Below, piece after piece: positions 5,576-5,630 of a stretch of 5,630 bases of DNA. The stretch covers positions 1 to 5,630 of the forward strand of contig JACRGM010000127.1 of the NCBI GenBank assembly GCA_016212345.1, in the 5' to 3' direction. Origin of the DNA: Nitrospinota bacterium. Its GTDB lineage: Bacteria; Nitrospinota; Nitrospinia; SZUA-224. A program made the translations under genes and the position numbers. Numbering within the stretch: position 1 is the stretch's first letter; every line of letters begins with the position of its first letter. A model generated the notes under the pieces. That model had not been told where the DNA came from. It ran no database searches and saw only the letters and a list, made by a program, of their open reading frames with translations.

Positions 5576-5607
5576 GCGCAGAAATAAGTTGTACATATGG
5601 CGCAGAA
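5576..5607 (+). repeat. Short direct repeats GCGCAGAA in copy C
   Basis: GCGCAGAA occurs at 5576-5583 and 5600-5607 (24-nt period), and GCGCA recurs at 5626-5630, where the window ends (26-nt period). The sequence between them is not conserved. This suggests a short imperfect array or alternating stem arms within the element's variable interior. Confidence 0.5.
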
Positions 5608-5630
5608 TTTTGGTTCGTCTTCAAGGCGCA

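Larger units (their letters stand above)
5490..5630 (+). mobile_element. Larger MITE-like element, copy C, left part (runs off window)
   Basis: Positions 5490-5510 are identical to 248-268 of copy A, and 5534-5572 are identical to 265-303, so the left arm and the first internal module (GGCTAGAGGGAG, then AAATCCGAGTAAGGC) are preserved. Between them lies a 23-nt palindrome absent from copies A and B. After 5572 the sequence departs completely from copy A: instead of the apical hairpin there are at least 58 nt of different sequence with GCGCA repeats. The right arm lies beyond the window. Both available minus-strand readings of this part are open but show no recognisable protein. Confidence 0.75.

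Noticed and set aside
5541..5630. Minus-strand coding frames entering from the right edge and ending in copy C
   Set aside because: Two frames are open over this short stretch but neither shows a family signature, and the DNA belongs to a repeat element.

Overview
The window is A+T-rich DNA from a bacterium. Housekeeping genes typical of Gram-negative bacteria (queA, an IHF/HU-type gene, a DUF721/TPR gene, ispE) sit among traces of mobile DNA. Arginine is written mostly AGA/AGG and isoleucine often ATA, and the proteins are rich in Lys and Glu. Together with the TPR lipoprotein next to ispE and DUF2905 next to queA, this suggests a low-GC lineage around Desulfobacterota/Nitrospirota, possibly thermophilic. 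That placement is inference; no marker here fixes the taxon.

Layout. Positions 1-247 hold no intact gene. They contain the decayed end of a BrnT-like toxin (about 20-127) and the first 17 codons of its antitoxin (124-177). Positions 248-372 are a complete MITE-like element with 27-nt imperfect terminal inverted repeats; the whole element can fold into one long hairpin. A small membrane protein gene (DUF2905, 372-596) starts at the element's right edge and is followed by queA (637-1695), which makes epoxyqueuosine in tRNA. An IHF/HU-like DNA-bending protein gene (1749-2036, minus strand) converges on queA. A 193-bp AT-rich divergent region with a good sigma70-type promoter and a 12-bp palindrome separates it from a 764-codon gene (2230-4524). 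That gene joins a DUF721/DciA-like domain, a lipoprotein-type signal peptide and about 15 TPR repeats in one frame. ispE (4601-5494, MEP isoprenoid pathway) follows. A second, longer element of the same repeat family starts inside the ispE stop codon and runs off the window.

The most notable features are two. First, a dispersed inverted-repeat element family has one complete copy, one larger truncated copy carrying a nested palindrome and different internal sequence, one solo end, and one possible 11-nt remnant. These sit against gene boundaries: one supplies the ispE stop codon and another forms the start region of the DUF2905 gene. Second, the DUF721-lipoprotein-TPR reading frame looks like a fusion of two normally separate proteins with opposite cell locations. 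I found no CRISPR array, tRNA, rRNA or intact transposase.
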